Notes: generated from the letters alone by a model not told the origin. A stretch of 64,000 nucleotides of DNA from Prevotella sp. tf2-5 (GCF_900115435.1 NZ_FOWK01000004.1:186001-250000); one strand, 5' to 3'. Positions 33,293 through 43,302 are shown, counted from the first letter of the stretch. Numbers and translations: made by a program.

Positions 33293-34597
33293 ATGGGAGA
33301 AATACCAGTAATACAGATATACCTGTGGGGCAACCTTGTGGGAGCCATGTCGTGGGATGATGAAAGAGGCTATGCGGATTTCCAGTTTGACGACCGCTTC
33401 CGCAGGTCAGGCTTAGATATCGCCCCACTAATGATGCCATTGGCAAGAACCAGAGGCATCGTCTCGTTCCCCACCAATGCTAGAACAAAGTGTTTCAACG
33501 GTCTTCCTGGTTTGATAGCTGATGCCCTTCCCGATAAGTTTGGTAGCCAACTTATCACGGAATGGTTCGCGCAACAAGGTAAAACGGAGGGTATGATTAC
33601 TCCGCTCGACCGTCTGTGCTACGTTGGAAAACGGGCTATGGGTGCTTTGGAGTTTGTACCCGCTGCCAATGTGGAAGGTGTAAACGAATCGACAGAAATC
33701 TATATACGCGAACTGATGGCATTATCTGATTCAATCTTCAAAGAACGAAGCAGGTTTCAGGAACTCATTCACCAGAACGACAAGTCGATTCTCGACATCC
33801 TTAAAGTGGGAACGTCTGCAGGCGGCGCGAAACCAAAGGCAATTATTGCCTACAAAGAAGAAACAGGAGAAGTACGTTCTGGCCAGGTTCCTGCACCAGA
33901 AGGATTTTCATATTGGCTGTTGAAGTTCGACGGAGGCACTTATAGCGAGCATAATGAGATAACCGATAATCCGCAAGGCATCGGAAACATAGAATATGCC
34001 TACTACAAGATGGCTACTGCCTGCGGCATCAGCATGTCGGAGTGTCGTCTATTGCCTGAAGGTGACTGCAACCACTTCATGACGCGCCGCTTTGACCGAA
34101 CATCAACAGGTGAGAAAATCCATATGCAGACAGCGGCTGGTATTGCCCATCTAGACAGAGACGTGCGCCATTCATACGAGGAACTATTTGGCGTATTACG
34201 ACGACTGGGACTGAACTACAAAGACTTCGAGCAGTTGTATCGCCGCATGGTGTTCAACGTCATTGCACGCAACCACGATGACCACACCAAGAATTTCTCC
34301 TTCCTGATGGATAAGGCTGGAAAATGGTCGTTTGCCCCAGCTTATGACTTATGCTATTCATACAATCCTGCAGGCAGATGGACAAGCCGTCACCAGCTTT
34401 CACTCAATAGCAAGACTGATGACTTTGCTCGGGAGGACTTGTTGGCTGTGGCACAGAACATCGGCATACGCGATGCCAATCATATCATAGAGGAAGTTCT
34501 CTCCACAGTAGCATCCTGGCCTGATACAGCAAAAGATTGTGGGGTAAGACCAGAGCATATAGAGGCAATCAGCAAGACGCTCTTGCTATATATATAA
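33293..34597 (+). CDS. hipA: HipA-type serine/threonine kinase toxin
   Basis: A 434-residue protein of normal HipA length. N-terminal Couple_hipA domain, then the kinase: VGTSAGGAKPKA (P-loop region, about 178), LLKFDGG, the catalytic loop NHDDHTKNFSF (about 324) and APAYDLCYS (metal-binding Asp). HipA kinases phosphorylate tRNA synthetases such as GltX and stop translation. All key residues are present, so it should be active. Paired with HipB upstream. Confidence 0.92.
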   Translation: MGEIPVIQIYLWGNLVGAMSWDDERGYADFQFDDRFRRSGLDIAPLMMPLARTRGIVSFPTNARTKCFNGLPGLIADALPDKFGSQLITEWFAQQGKTEGMITPLDRLCYVGKRAMGALEFVPAANVEGVNESTEIYIRELMALSDSIFKERSRFQELIHQNDKSILDILKVGTSAGGAKPKAIIAYKEETGEVRSGQVPAPEGFSYWLLKFDGGTYSEHNEITDNPQGIGNIEYAYYKMATACGISMSECRLLPEGDCNHFMTRRFDRTSTGEKIHMQTAAGIAHLDRDVRHSYEELFGVLRRLGLNYKDFEQLYRRMVFNVIARNHDDHTKNFSFLMDKAGKWSFAPAYDLCYSYNPAGRWTSRHQLSLNSKTDDFAREDLLAVAQNIGIRDANHIIEEVLSTVASWPDTAKDCGVRPEHIEAISKTLLLYI

Positions 34598-34639
34598 AAA
34601 TAAGAAACTTTCCAACATCAAAAGGCTGAATAATCAAAT

Positions 34640-37111
34640 ATGAAGACAAGAACAATTATCATCTTACTTTTAATGGCAGCATGTACAAATATAGCATATG
34701 CTACAGATTTTGTAACCTTTAAGCGGCACTCACAATCCGATATTGAGCTAACAAGAACATCGGACACCATCACATACGACCCTCTCGACTGGAAGGGGGT
34801 AAGGATGGCTGTAGAGAATCTGCGTCACGACCTCAAAGCTGTCACCGGCAGTGTAAATGCGCCTGTAGTAGTGGGCACTGTAGGAAAAAGCAAACTGGTC
34901 AAGAAGTACAAACTACAGTCAAAAGAGCTACAGGGCAAATGGGAACAATATTTGATTTTTACGGACAAGGGCAAGCTCGTCATACTGGGTTCTGACAAGC
35001 GTGGCACCATCTATGGCATCTATGAACTGTCAAGACAGATTGGAGTCTCCCCCTGGTACTGGATGGCTGATGCACCCATCCAGAAACATGATCAGCTCTT
35101 TGCTAAAAGCGGCATCTATACGGATGGTGAACCTAAAGTGAAATACCGAGGCATATTCATCAACGACGAGTGGCCTTCGTTCGGCACGTGGTGCAAGAAC
35201 CAGTTTGGTGGTATCAACTCTAAAGCATACGCTCGTATCTTTGAACTCATGCTCCGTCTGAAAGCCAACTACTTCTGGCCCGCCATGTGGGACAGCCGTT
35301 TCAACGAAGATGACCCTCTCTCGCCTCTGTTGGCTGATGATATGGGCATCGTCATGGGAACCAGCCATCATGAGCCGATGATGCGTGCCCACAAGGAGTA
35401 TGTATATCGTAAGGACAGTATAGGTGCGTGGGATTATGCGACAAACAAGGCCAATCTTGACAGGTTCTTTGAAGAGGGTCTTGAGCGCAATAAGGCATAC
35501 GACAATCTGATAACCATCGGTATGCGTGGTGACGGCGATGTAGCTATGGGCAATGGTGATGATGAGGACAATATGAAGACGCTGAAAGATGTGGTGGATG
35601 GTCAGCGCGAGATTATTGAACATGTGTATAAGAAACCAGCCAGTGAGGTTCCGCAATTGTGGGCCATTTTCACCGAGGTACAACGTTATTACGATGCCGG
35701 CTTCACCGTGCCAGATGATGTTACCTTACTTTTCTGCGACAACAACTGGGGATACATCCGTCGCACAGGACCAGAGAAGGAACAGACACGCAAAGGAGGC
35801 ATGGGCATGTATTACCACATAGATATGAATGGTGGTCCTTGGAATGATCGATGGGTAAACACAACAACTGCAGCCAAGATTCGCGAGCAACTGAATCTGG
35901 CATACCAGACGGGCATTGACCGTATCTGGATTATCAATGTAGGTGACCTTAAACCAAAGGAAATGCCTATCGACTTCATCATGCATTATGCCTGGAATCC
36001 TGACGATTATCCTGCCGACAAGATTGACCAGTACATGGTGGACTGGGCACGAAGTTTCTTTGGCGGTGAATATGCAAAAGAAATTGCCGACATCGTTACG
36101 GAGTATTCGAAAATGAATCTGGAGCGGAAGCCAGAGGTACAGCGTGTAGGTATCTATAGCGTTGAGACTGGTGAGGCACAACGTATGTTCAACCGATGGG
36201 ATGAACTGGAGAAACGCACCCTTTCACTCAGCAAGAAGATGCCTGCGGAAATGCAGGATGCCTTCTATCAATTGGTAGAATACCCGGCAGTGGCAAGTGC
36301 TGGAGTGGCGAAGATCTATCTGGCAGCGACCTTGGGTGATTCGATTACAATGCAGACACTTTTTGAGCGTGACAAGCAGATGACCGACAAATATAACAAG
36401 GTGATTGCAGACGGCAAGTGGGATGGCATGATGCTTGACAAGCACATTGGCTACCGCATGTGGTCGATGCCAAGCGAAAATACCCTGCCTCAGGTGGCCA
36501 ACCCATCGGGCAAAACGGGCACAACCGCCAGCGAAACAGCCATCATGGCACACGACTACACACGCAGAACAGCCACAGAGGATGCCCGCTGGGTGTTTCT
36601 GCCAGGACTGGGACGCGGCAAGGGCAATATGGGCATTGAACCCGTTACGGCAAAAAGCCGTCCTCTGGGAGATGGTCCAATATTGGAATATGACATCAAC
36701 TTCTCACGATCTGGCAAACAGAAGCTGGCTCTGGGAATCTTGCCTACCAACGACATAAACCCGTCCCGCGGGCTCCGTATTGGCATTCGCGTCGATGATG
36801 GCGAGATGCAGACCATTGATGCACGACAAGGATATGTGGACACCTTCAACGAATATACAAAAGAGAATATAGCACGTTCGAAGGTGCTGAAACCACTTCC
36901 TCGACCTGCAAGCGACATCTATCTGTCTGGTACCCGTCAACGTATGCGCAGCGAGGTGTTTGACAACCTTCGATGGCTCAGCATCGACCTCGACATACCT
37001 ACAGAAGGCAATCATACCATTAAAGTTGTTATGATAGACCCGGAAATCGTCGTTGAGAAGTTAGTTGTTAATCCGGATAATGAACATCCATCCTATCACG
37101 GCAAAGAATAA
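34640..37111 (+). CDS. GH115 family alpha-glucuronidase
   Basis: An 823-residue secreted enzyme. Signal peptide about 1-21 (ends NIAYA), then the GH115 layout: N-terminal domain (VVVGTVGKS, LVILGSDKRGTIYGIYELS), the catalytic barrel (YRGIFINDEWPSFGTW, RLKANYFWPAMWD, GMRGDGD, DNNWGYIRR) and C-terminal helical and beta domains. GH115 enzymes remove (4-O-methyl)glucuronic acid from xylan side chains, including internal positions. It lies 6 bp before a GH43 gene, so they form a xylan-degrading pair. No SusCD pair is in the window, so this is only part of a polysaccharide utilisation locus. Confidence 0.93.
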   Translation: MKTRTIIILLLMAACTNIAYATDFVTFKRHSQSDIELTRTSDTITYDPLDWKGVRMAVENLRHDLKAVTGSVNAPVVVGTVGKSKLVKKYKLQSKELQGKWEQYLIFTDKGKLVILGSDKRGTIYGIYELSRQIGVSPWYWMADAPIQKHDQLFAKSGIYTDGEPKVKYRGIFINDEWPSFGTWCKNQFGGINSKAYARIFELMLRLKANYFWPAMWDSRFNEDDPLSPLLADDMGIVMGTSHHEPMMRAHKEYVYRKDSIGAWDYATNKANLDRFFEEGLERNKAYDNLITIGMRGDGDVAMGNGDDEDNMKTLKDVVDGQREIIEHVYKKPASEVPQLWAIFTEVQRYYDAGFTVPDDVTLLFCDNNWGYIRRTGPEKEQTRKGGMGMYYHIDMNGGPWNDRWVNTTTAAKIREQLNLAYQTGIDRIWIINVGDLKPKEMPIDFIMHYAWNPDDYPADKIDQYMVDWARSFFGGEYAKEIADIVTEYSKMNLERKPEVQRVGIYSVETGEAQRMFNRWDELEKRTLSLSKKMPAEMQDAFYQLVEYPAVASAGVAKIYLAATLGDSITMQTLFERDKQMTDKYNKVIADGKWDGMMLDKHIGYRMWSMPSENTLPQVANPSGKTGTTASETAIMAHDYTRRTATEDARWVFLPGLGRGKGNMGIEPVTAKSRPLGDGPILEYDINFSRSGKQKLALGILPTNDINPSRGLRIGIRVDDGEMQTIDARQGYVDTFNEYTKENIARSKVLKPLPRPASDIYLSGTRQRMRSEVFDNLRWLSIDLDIPTEGNHTIKVVMIDPEIVVEKLVVNPDNEHPSYHGKE

Positions 37112-37117
37112 ACAATT

Positions 37118-38770
37118 ATGAAAAAACTATTATTCATAATCTCTATCGCTGTTATAGCGTCTCTGAACATTCAGGCTCAAGGCTACCGCAACCCTGTGCT
37201 TCCCGGCTTTCATGCCGACCCAAGTGTGTGTACAAACGGAAAGGACTTCTACCTTGTCAATAGCACGTTCCAGTATTTCCCAGGCGTACCTGTCTTCCAC
37301 AGCAAGGACTTGATACACTGGGAACAGGTAAGCAATTGCCTCTCGCGCAAGTCGCAGCTTGACCTCTCGGGGCTTTACACACAGAACCAGCCGGAACTAG
37401 GTTGGACCAACGCGGGCATCTATGCCCCAACCATCCGCTACCACGAGGGCCGCTATTACATGGTGACTACCATCTTCCCATCACGTCGCCATTTCTACGT
37501 ATGGACAGATGACCCATCTAAAGAATGGTCCGACCCCATATTCATTGACTTTGCCCTCGGCAGTTGCGACCCTACCCTCTTCTGGGACGAAGGGAAGTGC
37601 TATTTCCTATGGAAAGCAGCAGCAGACGAAACACGCCCAGGAATCAAGCCGGGTGAAATCAACATCTGCGAGATTGACGTTTATACAGGCAAGCGTACAG
37701 GCGATGTCCATCACTTGGGAACGGGTCTCGGTGGACGCTATCCTGAAGGACCACACATATACAAGAAAGACGATTACTACTATATGATGCTTGCTGAAGG
37801 GGGCACGGAACATGGTCACCATGTCAACATCTTGCGTAGCCGCTCTCTGTTCGGTCCCTATGAGCCGAATCCTGCCAACCCCATTCTCACGCATTTCAGC
37901 ATGAAGATGCAGAACAGCAATATTCAAGGACTCGGACATGCAGACCTCATACAAGCGCCCGACTCCTCATGGTGGATGATATGTCTGGGGTATCGCACCA
38001 GCGGTTACCTCCTGCATGTGATGGGACGCGAGACTATGCTTGCACCTGTACGTTGGGACAAGGATGCATGGCCAGTGGTCAATGGCAATGGAACTATCGC
38101 CATCGACATGAAATGCAACACCTTGCCTGAAGTCCCAATGCCCCTTGACCCTGTTCGCGAAGAGTTCAATTACGTCAAGCACGATGTGCCTGCCGACAGC
38201 TACAGCATCATCGGATTGCCCTGGGGATGGATGAGCATCGGCAATCCCGATTATTCGCGCTACTCACTCACTGAACGAAAGGGTTGGTTGCGTCTGCATC
38301 CTACTTCTACGCCTCTCGATGCAGCTACATCGCCCACTTTCGTGGCAAGACGTCAGACTGAGCTATGTTTCAGCGCCACCACGCTCATCGACGCATCCCA
38401 TCTGGCAGAAGGCTCTCAGGCAGGAATCACGGCCTATGCAGCCCCCCTGAATCATTATGATGTGATTGTGGAACGAAAGAACGGAAAACTATTTGCCCAG
38501 TCGAACATCCGTGTGGGAGCACTCAGTCATGCCGGCCGACCCGTTGAACTGAAAGACGCTCAGGCTTACATACGCATCAGTTCCGACAAGGACTATTACT
38601 ACATGCAAGTTTCTACCGATGGCAAATCGTTCGCTACACTCGCCAAGATGGACTTCCGCTATCTTTCAACCGAGGTGATAGGCGGGTTCACAGGCGTGAT
38701 GCTTGGCTTGTTTGCCCAGGGTGAAGCCGGATATGCAGATTTTGATTGGTTTGAATATACAACAGAGTAA
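37118..38770 (+). CDS. GH43 glycosidase (beta-xylosidase/arabinofuranosidase type)
   Basis: A 550-residue secreted enzyme with signal peptide about 1-20. Five-bladed propeller with the three GH43 acids: GFHADPSV (base), SCDPTLFWD (pKa modulator) and GRYPEGPHIY (acid). From about residue 350 a beta-sandwich follows, as in GH43 subfamilies acting on xylan or arabinoxylan. The GH115 neighbour supports xylan as the target. Ends at an 18-bp terminator. Confidence 0.93.
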   Translation: MKKLLFIISIAVIASLNIQAQGYRNPVLPGFHADPSVCTNGKDFYLVNSTFQYFPGVPVFHSKDLIHWEQVSNCLSRKSQLDLSGLYTQNQPELGWTNAGIYAPTIRYHEGRYYMVTTIFPSRRHFYVWTDDPSKEWSDPIFIDFALGSCDPTLFWDEGKCYFLWKAAADETRPGIKPGEINICEIDVYTGKRTGDVHHLGTGLGGRYPEGPHIYKKDDYYYMMLAEGGTEHGHHVNILRSRSLFGPYEPNPANPILTHFSMKMQNSNIQGLGHADLIQAPDSSWWMICLGYRTSGYLLHVMGRETMLAPVRWDKDAWPVVNGNGTIAIDMKCNTLPEVPMPLDPVREEFNYVKHDVPADSYSIIGLPWGWMSIGNPDYSRYSLTERKGWLRLHPTSTPLDAATSPTFVARRQTELCFSATTLIDASHLAEGSQAGITAYAAPLNHYDVIVERKNGKLFAQSNIRVGALSHAGRPVELKDAQAYIRISSDKDYYYMQVSTDGKSFATLAKMDFRYLSTEVIGGFTGVMLGLFAQGEAGYADFDWFEYTTE

Positions 38771-38775
38771 AGAAT

Positions 38776-38822
38776 AGAGCATCATGTAGATAAGGGGTTA
38801 ATTGTTATCTACATGATGCTCT
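38776..38822. terminator. Strong terminator after the GH115-GH43 pair
   Basis: A perfect 18-bp stem (38776-38793 with 38805-38822) and 11-nt loop, 6 bp after the GH43 stop. Confidence 0.8.
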
Positions 38823-39431
38823 GTAGAATGTTATTATGAGTTTCACGATTCCGCGTAACATTTGATTTGTGTGCCGTCCAAAAAAGAAAGAGAAAGGGGC
38901 AGATAAGTTTGAATATAGTGCAGTTTAGTTTATCCCCATATTAAATATCCATAACCTAAACTAAACCTTTTATCTTCCGGCTATAATATATATTTCCTGC
39001 TCAGAAGGAACAGAATAAGAGCCAAGAGGGACACGGAGGGACAAAAGTCCCCCGAGGGACAGATTCGATTTTTGCCATAAATAAACAAAAATAGTGCCAA
39101 CACTTTTTAACAACCCAATTTTGAGATAGAAAATGCTTCGATTTTTCGCCAGATTACAAAAATATACAAAGAACTGGAAAAACATCTTTGCAGATGTTTG
39201 TATATTTTATTTTTGACGGCAGCTTCATTTGCAGATTTTTGTATATTTTACGTCCCTCCTCCGTCCCTCGGCATAGTATCTATCCCCTGCAATTGGAGGC
39301 ATATACACTGATTATCAACGACTTATATATGCAGATTTTACATTCTGCGTCGGAAAGTAGATTCTGCGTGGGAAAGTGATATTAGACAACGTTATATCAA
39401 TTTGTCATTACCTGCACCTTTTTCAAATTCG
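38823..39431. repeat. Gene-free interval with direct and inverted repeats
   Basis: No gene seen. Two direct copies of a 20-bp word (GCAGATGTTTGTATATTTTA at 39190 and a one-base variant at 39231) lie 41 bp apart. The word AAAATATACAAA (39159-39170) is inverted relative to TTTGTATATTTT in both copies. GAGGGAC-rich DNA at 39027-39062 is mirrored by GTCCCTC-rich DNA near 39252-39275. An 18-bp tandem unit (TTCTGCGTnGGAAAGTAG) occurs near 39340-39375. Purpose unknown. Confidence 0.5.
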
Positions 39432-40820
39432 TCATTCTGTCGGTTTGATGATGACTCTGCGATAAGCGGGCAAGGCGTACTTGCTTTGGTCGTGTACCTC
39501 GCAGATGATGTGAATCTCATCGTTTGCAAAAGTTGTTGGCATGTCCACTTTAACTGTCGAAGAAGTGGCATTGCTGACAGTTGCCTTTGCCTGACTGATA
39601 CCATCCTGTTGCCACCATTTGAAGGTGAGTTCATCACCATCGGGGTCGAATGACGCAGAAGCGTCGAGACTGATGGTCTGCCCAGCCTTTGCCATGATAA
39701 CGATAGCATCAGTTCCGTTCTCACCATTGACGACAGCTACCGGATTGCGGTTACCCTGTCCCTTCTCAGCCCATTCGACGCGGGCGATGAAGTCGTTAAG
39801 TTGTGAAGGATAGAACTGTCTGTAATACGTTTCCGAGATGCTCTTCACAGACTCCTGCCAACTGGTCCACGCACAGGTTGTCGAGTCCTTGGTCATTGTC
39901 CAAATATGATAACCGCCCCAACCCACCTGCATCGGTTCTTCAGGATTATGCAGACCATTGGGAATTACGTTCAGAAACGAAGGTGTATCACCCTCCACAC
40001 CATATTTATAATCAGGATACTGTCTGCCCAAAGTGGCATGTCCCTGAATCTGCGTTCTGATCAGCTGCCAGTAATCCTGTCCGAGACTGCATTGCAACTG
40101 CCATGTGCCTTCATCCCACACAAACAGAAGATCTCTGGCGAACTCCCTGCGCATCCACTGATGAGAGCTGTATGCCAGATCCATGCGCATTGCATACACC
40201 ATATCCTGATCAGTGATGGTGTATAGACGGAGCTTATGCAGAAACGCCTTCAGCTGTTCGGGCGTGCGCGTCTGCTTCACCTTCCAGATCGCCTGAGCCA
40301 ATGTGTTGGCACCACCCCACGCACAAACCCAGATGGGGCGCTCATCCTTCTCGTCAGCCAGACGGATAATCAGTTCGCTACCCTCGCTGTCGTTGTCGCT
40401 GCCAATCACCTTGATGCCAGCCCGTTGACTACCCATCACACTCCGGTTACGAATGTACTCCACACTTGGCCAGTAGCCCATCTCCTGACAACCATTCTCT
40501 TTCTCTAAGCTGAGAAAAGCCATTTGGTCAGATCGTTTCATCAGGTTATGCACATCCGCCCCGTAAGCCTCTACCACCGAATCACGATAGGCAGCGCTCT
40601 TCGTGGGATAAGGGTCGCAGTTCCAGCCCGTCGAGGTGATGATACCCTCAATCTCCAGTTGGTCGGCATAGCAAAGCAGATGCACCAACGACTCCGTATC
40701 ATCAGGTTCAAGATCCGGTTGTCCGATGTCAGTCAAGATCACCACACGAGGTTTCAGTTGTGCCTGCGCTCCCATTGTCAGAAGGCAGAGTAGCAGGAAA
40801 ATAAGCAAGTTCTTTCTCAT
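39432..40820 (-). CDS. Secreted DUF1593 protein (nucleoside-hydrolase-like)
   Basis: A 462-residue protein with signal peptide about 1-20 (ends MGAQAQ). The DUF1593 domain begins KPRVVILTDIGQPDLEPDD, an Asp-rich loop like that of nucleoside hydrolases, and runs to about 340; the C-terminal 110 residues form an Ig-like/PKD-style domain (LDASASFDPDGDELTFKWW). Members appear in loci for plant-wall sugars; the exact substrate is unknown. Its start overlaps the stop of the AbiEii-GH35 chimera by 1 bp, so it was presumably cotranscribed with the former GH35 gene. Confidence 0.9.
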   Translation of the reverse strand: MRKNLLIFLLLCLLTMGAQAQLKPRVVILTDIGQPDLEPDDTESLVHLLCYADQLEIEGIITSTGWNCDPYPTKSAAYRDSVVEAYGADVHNLMKRSDQMAFLSLEKENGCQEMGYWPSVEYIRNRSVMGSQRAGIKVIGSDNDSEGSELIIRLADEKDERPIWVCAWGGANTLAQAIWKVKQTRTPEQLKAFLHKLRLYTITDQDMVYAMRMDLAYSSHQWMRREFARDLLFVWDEGTWQLQCSLGQDYWQLIRTQIQGHATLGRQYPDYKYGVEGDTPSFLNVIPNGLHNPEEPMQVGWGGYHIWTMTKDSTTCAWTSWQESVKSISETYYRQFYPSQLNDFIARVEWAEKGQGNRNPVAVVNGENGTDAIVIMAKAGQTISLDASASFDPDGDELTFKWWQQDGISQAKATVSNATSSTVKVDMPTTFANDEIHIICEVHDQSKYALPAYRRVIIKPTE

Positions 40821-41482
40821 CAGTATCTGTATAATTTGAAATGTTGAATCTGGAATGCTCCTACGGGTATGCGCACATGACGACCTTGATGCGTCTGGTC
40901 GCCATTCAGATGACGGATGATGCGCTGTTTGCCATCAACGATCTCCACCTCCTCGCATTTCGCCAACCCGATGCGCTGCTGAAAGGTAACCACCACCCCA
41001 CTGCCTATCACCAGATAATCCTCTTTACCCAGTCTTAGGATGATGCAAGCCGTCTCTGGCCATTCCGCCCCCTTTGCACCTGGTTCACAACCCAGCGAAT
41101 AACTATGCCTGATAGTGAAGCGGAAACCATCAGCAGTGACGATCTCAGCCTCTCGCTGTTCGTTGTCGAGCAGCACAGCATCCATATCTTTCGTGCCCTG
41201 TCGCTCAAGAATCAACGGTTCTGCCTGTCGCAACAGCTGGTAGGCAGCCACAAGCGGCGACCGCGATGTGCCTACGGCAGAGAAGGCATTGAGCTGATCA
41301 TCCTGCGAGAGATAGAGCTTATGCAAGGCTGTTCCTCCTCGGAATGCTAACTGCGATGCAAGGAACTCATCACTAAAGATAGAAACCAAGGCACGACATA
41401 TAATCAGATCTTGCTCTATCTGGGCATTATCTATCCAGGGAGCATGTTCGCTCCACTGTTGTATTGCTGTTCTGTTAATCAT
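40820..41482 (-). pseudogene. Chimera: AbiEii toxin N-terminus fused to the tail of a GH35-type glycosidase
   Basis: An open frame of 220 residues. Residues 1-59 match AbiEii: QWSEHAPW, IEQDLIICRALVSIF and LAFRGGTALHKLYLS. At about residue 60, where YSEDIDL-type catalytic residues should follow, it changes to the DUF5597 tail of GH35-like beta-galactosidases: LLRQAEPLILERQGT, VIGSGVVVTF, RLNGDQTHQGRHVRIP and a final F..QHFKLYRY. So both parents are broken: the toxin lacks its nucleotidyltransferase site and the glycosidase its catalytic barrel. I start at ATG 41482 in an ATGA overlap with abiEi. The frame being open suggests a recent fusion or some use of the product. Confidence 0.82.
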
Positions 41483-42282
41483 ATATCGTCTGTTTCTATT
41501 TCTACGTTTACGTTTATCTTCCATCGGCTGTCTCTATTTGATGGATTATCTTCTGCCGATGTACTTAAAGGTTGATATTTGAAATAACCCGATGATGCAC
41601 GAAGTAGTTCATACAATTTATCTGCTAACTTCTTTTCCCCGACAACATTTTCAAGTATATAGCCAAGTCGTTGCCATACAACCTTTTTCACATAAGTTGC
41701 AAGCGGTGCAAATTGCTTTTTAATATCAATCTGCTCTGAAAGCTCTTCAAGTATGGTGGCGACTCGCGACAATCCACCCACATGTTGCTGATACTGCACA
41801 AGGTCAGCGGCGGTTTGAAGAGGATTTGATATACGGATAGTTCCCGTTTCAGTATTCTTTGTAATCAGAGCTTCCCCTGGCAGTCCATCCCGATAATACC
41901 AATCAATGGTTACATTACGAGTAGAGACTGTCCTACGCTTAGGAAAAGTCGTCATTACAGAGAATTGCTGGGGACGTTGATGAGCAGCGCCAAGTAGCTC
42001 TGCTGCGCTAAGCATACAGACATAGTAAGGCTTTTGCAGATACGACATTAACTGATCAATATAATAGGTTGCTGGCACAGATCCACGCAACACATATTGA
42101 GTGGGAATAATAACGTAATACCCTCTATATACACTGGCTATAGTCTTGTTTGAACTAAGTCTGGAAAGTTCATTTTGAAGAATCTGTTCTGAAGAGCACA
42201 AGTCAGCAGCCCTTACATCCTCAACAGAAAACGTAGGAAAACCATGAATAGCTCTATCTTCAATCCACTTTTGTAATGTCAT
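41479..42282 (-). CDS. abiEi: AbiEi-type antitoxin/repressor
   Basis: A 267-residue protein with the AbiEi layout: N-terminal winged HTH (FPTFSVEDVRAA...LQNELSRL), GYYVIIP strand, YYVCMLSAAELLGAAHQRPQQF and a VTIDWYY..G/ISNPLQTAADLVQY C-terminal domain. AbiEi represses its operon and counteracts the AbiEii nucleotidyltransferase. It appears complete, but its toxin partner is truncated, so it is an orphan antitoxin here. A -7 box (42300-42307) is 18 bp upstream. Confidence 0.85.
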   Translation of the reverse strand: MTLQKWIEDRAIHGFPTFSVEDVRAADLCSSEQILQNELSRLSSNKTIASVYRGYYVIIPTQYVLRGSVPATYYIDQLMSYLQKPYYVCMLSAAELLGAAHQRPQQFSVMTTFPKRRTVSTRNVTIDWYYRDGLPGEALITKNTETGTIRISNPLQTAADLVQYQQHVGGLSRVATILEELSEQIDIKKQFAPLATYVKKVVWQRLGYILENVVGEKKLADKLYELLRASSGYFKYQPLSTSAEDNPSNRDSRWKINVNVEIETDDI

Positions 42283-42299
42283 ACTGAGTAATTTTGGTG

Positions 42300-42307
42300 C
42301 AAATATA
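42300..42307 (-). promoter_or_regulatory. -7 element for abiE
   Basis: Minus-strand TATATTTG followed by C, 18 bp before the abiEi ATG. Confidence 0.5.
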
Positions 42308-42523
42308 ATAAAAAAAATATTAGCTTTGTACTGTTTTTGCCTAAAATCATTCTATTTTATAGAATTTTATCTCCAAATTCGCATTTTTATCGAATTTGGA
42401 AGCAAAATACACGCATATAACTCTAAATATGAGTTATGATTGCCGTCCAAAAGAAAGAGAAGCCAATTATTCTGTTTGATAGCGCAACCCTTTGGTTTAG
42501 TTTCTTCATAATGATCGTATCGA

Positions 42524-42712
42524 TTAATGTTTATACTCAGATTTTTCTTGCTTCAGACTGTCGATCTTGTAGATAGTATCGTCACCAAAGAATGCTCCTT
42601 TACGGGTCTTGATGAGTTCAAGCTTGTTGTCGTCAGTCCACTTGTAGGTATCTATGTAAACATAGCTATTTTGAGAAGCCCAGGAACTCTTTAATGCGAG
42701 GATCTCGCTCAA
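42524..42712 (-). pseudogene. C-terminal fragment of an unidentified protein
   Basis: A 62-codon minus frame whose last 48 codons look protein-like (VYIDTYKWTDDNKLELI, GAFFGDDTIYKIDSL). Its first 14 codons overlap the 3' end of the preceding gene out of frame, so there is no native start. Probably the tail of a gene cut off by a deletion. I cannot name the family. Confidence 0.4.
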
Positions 42713-43220
42713 GATCGGCCCTGCCTACGTAAAAAGAGCCGGGGGTAGCCAAATCGAGATACTTATCCAGAAACTCTTCCCAACTCAGCTTGAAATAGGA
42801 GGCAGGAATAAAGACCGTCTTTGACCCGCCTGCCGAGCGGTTGCCAGCCGTTACATAAACCGAATAGCCGCCCTTCTCATGTTTCTGAATCTGATAGCAC
42901 TCCAGAAACCAGTCGCCGCTGCATCTGTTAGAGGCTTGCACATCGATGCATTCCTTCACGGGATTGGCTTTTTCCAGTTCCCAGTCATGTCCTTTGGTCA
43001 GCCGACGGATAAACTCTTCACTGTCCACATTGAGAATTTCTGGACTACAAAACGAGTAATACCTGACATACTGATAGTCATCCCCCACTTTCTCGATACC
43101 GTAACAGATGTGTTCCGCTATCATGTCCCTCGTTGCCCAGGGAAAGTCAGCCTTCATCTGCTCGAACGCCTTGTCGATATAGGCATTCAGATCATAACCG
43201 TATGGAAACTTCTCGTTCAT
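42666..43220 (-). CDS. Hypothetical protein
   Basis: A 184-residue soluble protein with no family I recognise. The ORF could begin at 43253, but that ATG lies inside a -7 box (43251-43258), so I start at MNEKFPYG, ATG 43220. Contains an SSAGGSKTVFIP-like segment (NRSAGGSKTVFIPASYF) and many aromatic residues; no signal peptide. Next downstream lies the fragment at 42524. Confidence 0.6.
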   Translation of the reverse strand: MNEKFPYGYDLNAYIDKAFEQMKADFPWATRDMIAEHICYGIEKVGDDYQYVRYYSFCSPEILNVDSEEFIRRLTKGHDWELEKANPVKECIDVQASNRCSGDWFLECYQIQKHEKGGYSVYVTAGNRSAGGSKTVFIPASYFKLSWEEFLDKYLDLATPGSFYVGRADLERDPRIKEFLGFSK

Positions 43221-43250
43221 AACATTTTGATTTATAGTTTTAGACTGCTG

Positions 43251-43258
43251 CAAATTTA
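43251..43258 (-). promoter_or_regulatory. -7 element for the 42666 gene
   Basis: Minus-strand TAAATTTG followed by C; it excludes the upstream ATG at 43253 as the start. Confidence 0.45.
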
Positions 43259-43302
43259 GGAAAAAATTGCAAGAAAAGCAAGAAGAATGTGAAATATTAT
43301 AC

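Noticed and set aside
40820..41482. Calling this a functional AbiEii toxin
   Set aside because: Homology stops before the nucleotidyltransferase acids, and the remainder is a glycosidase tail.
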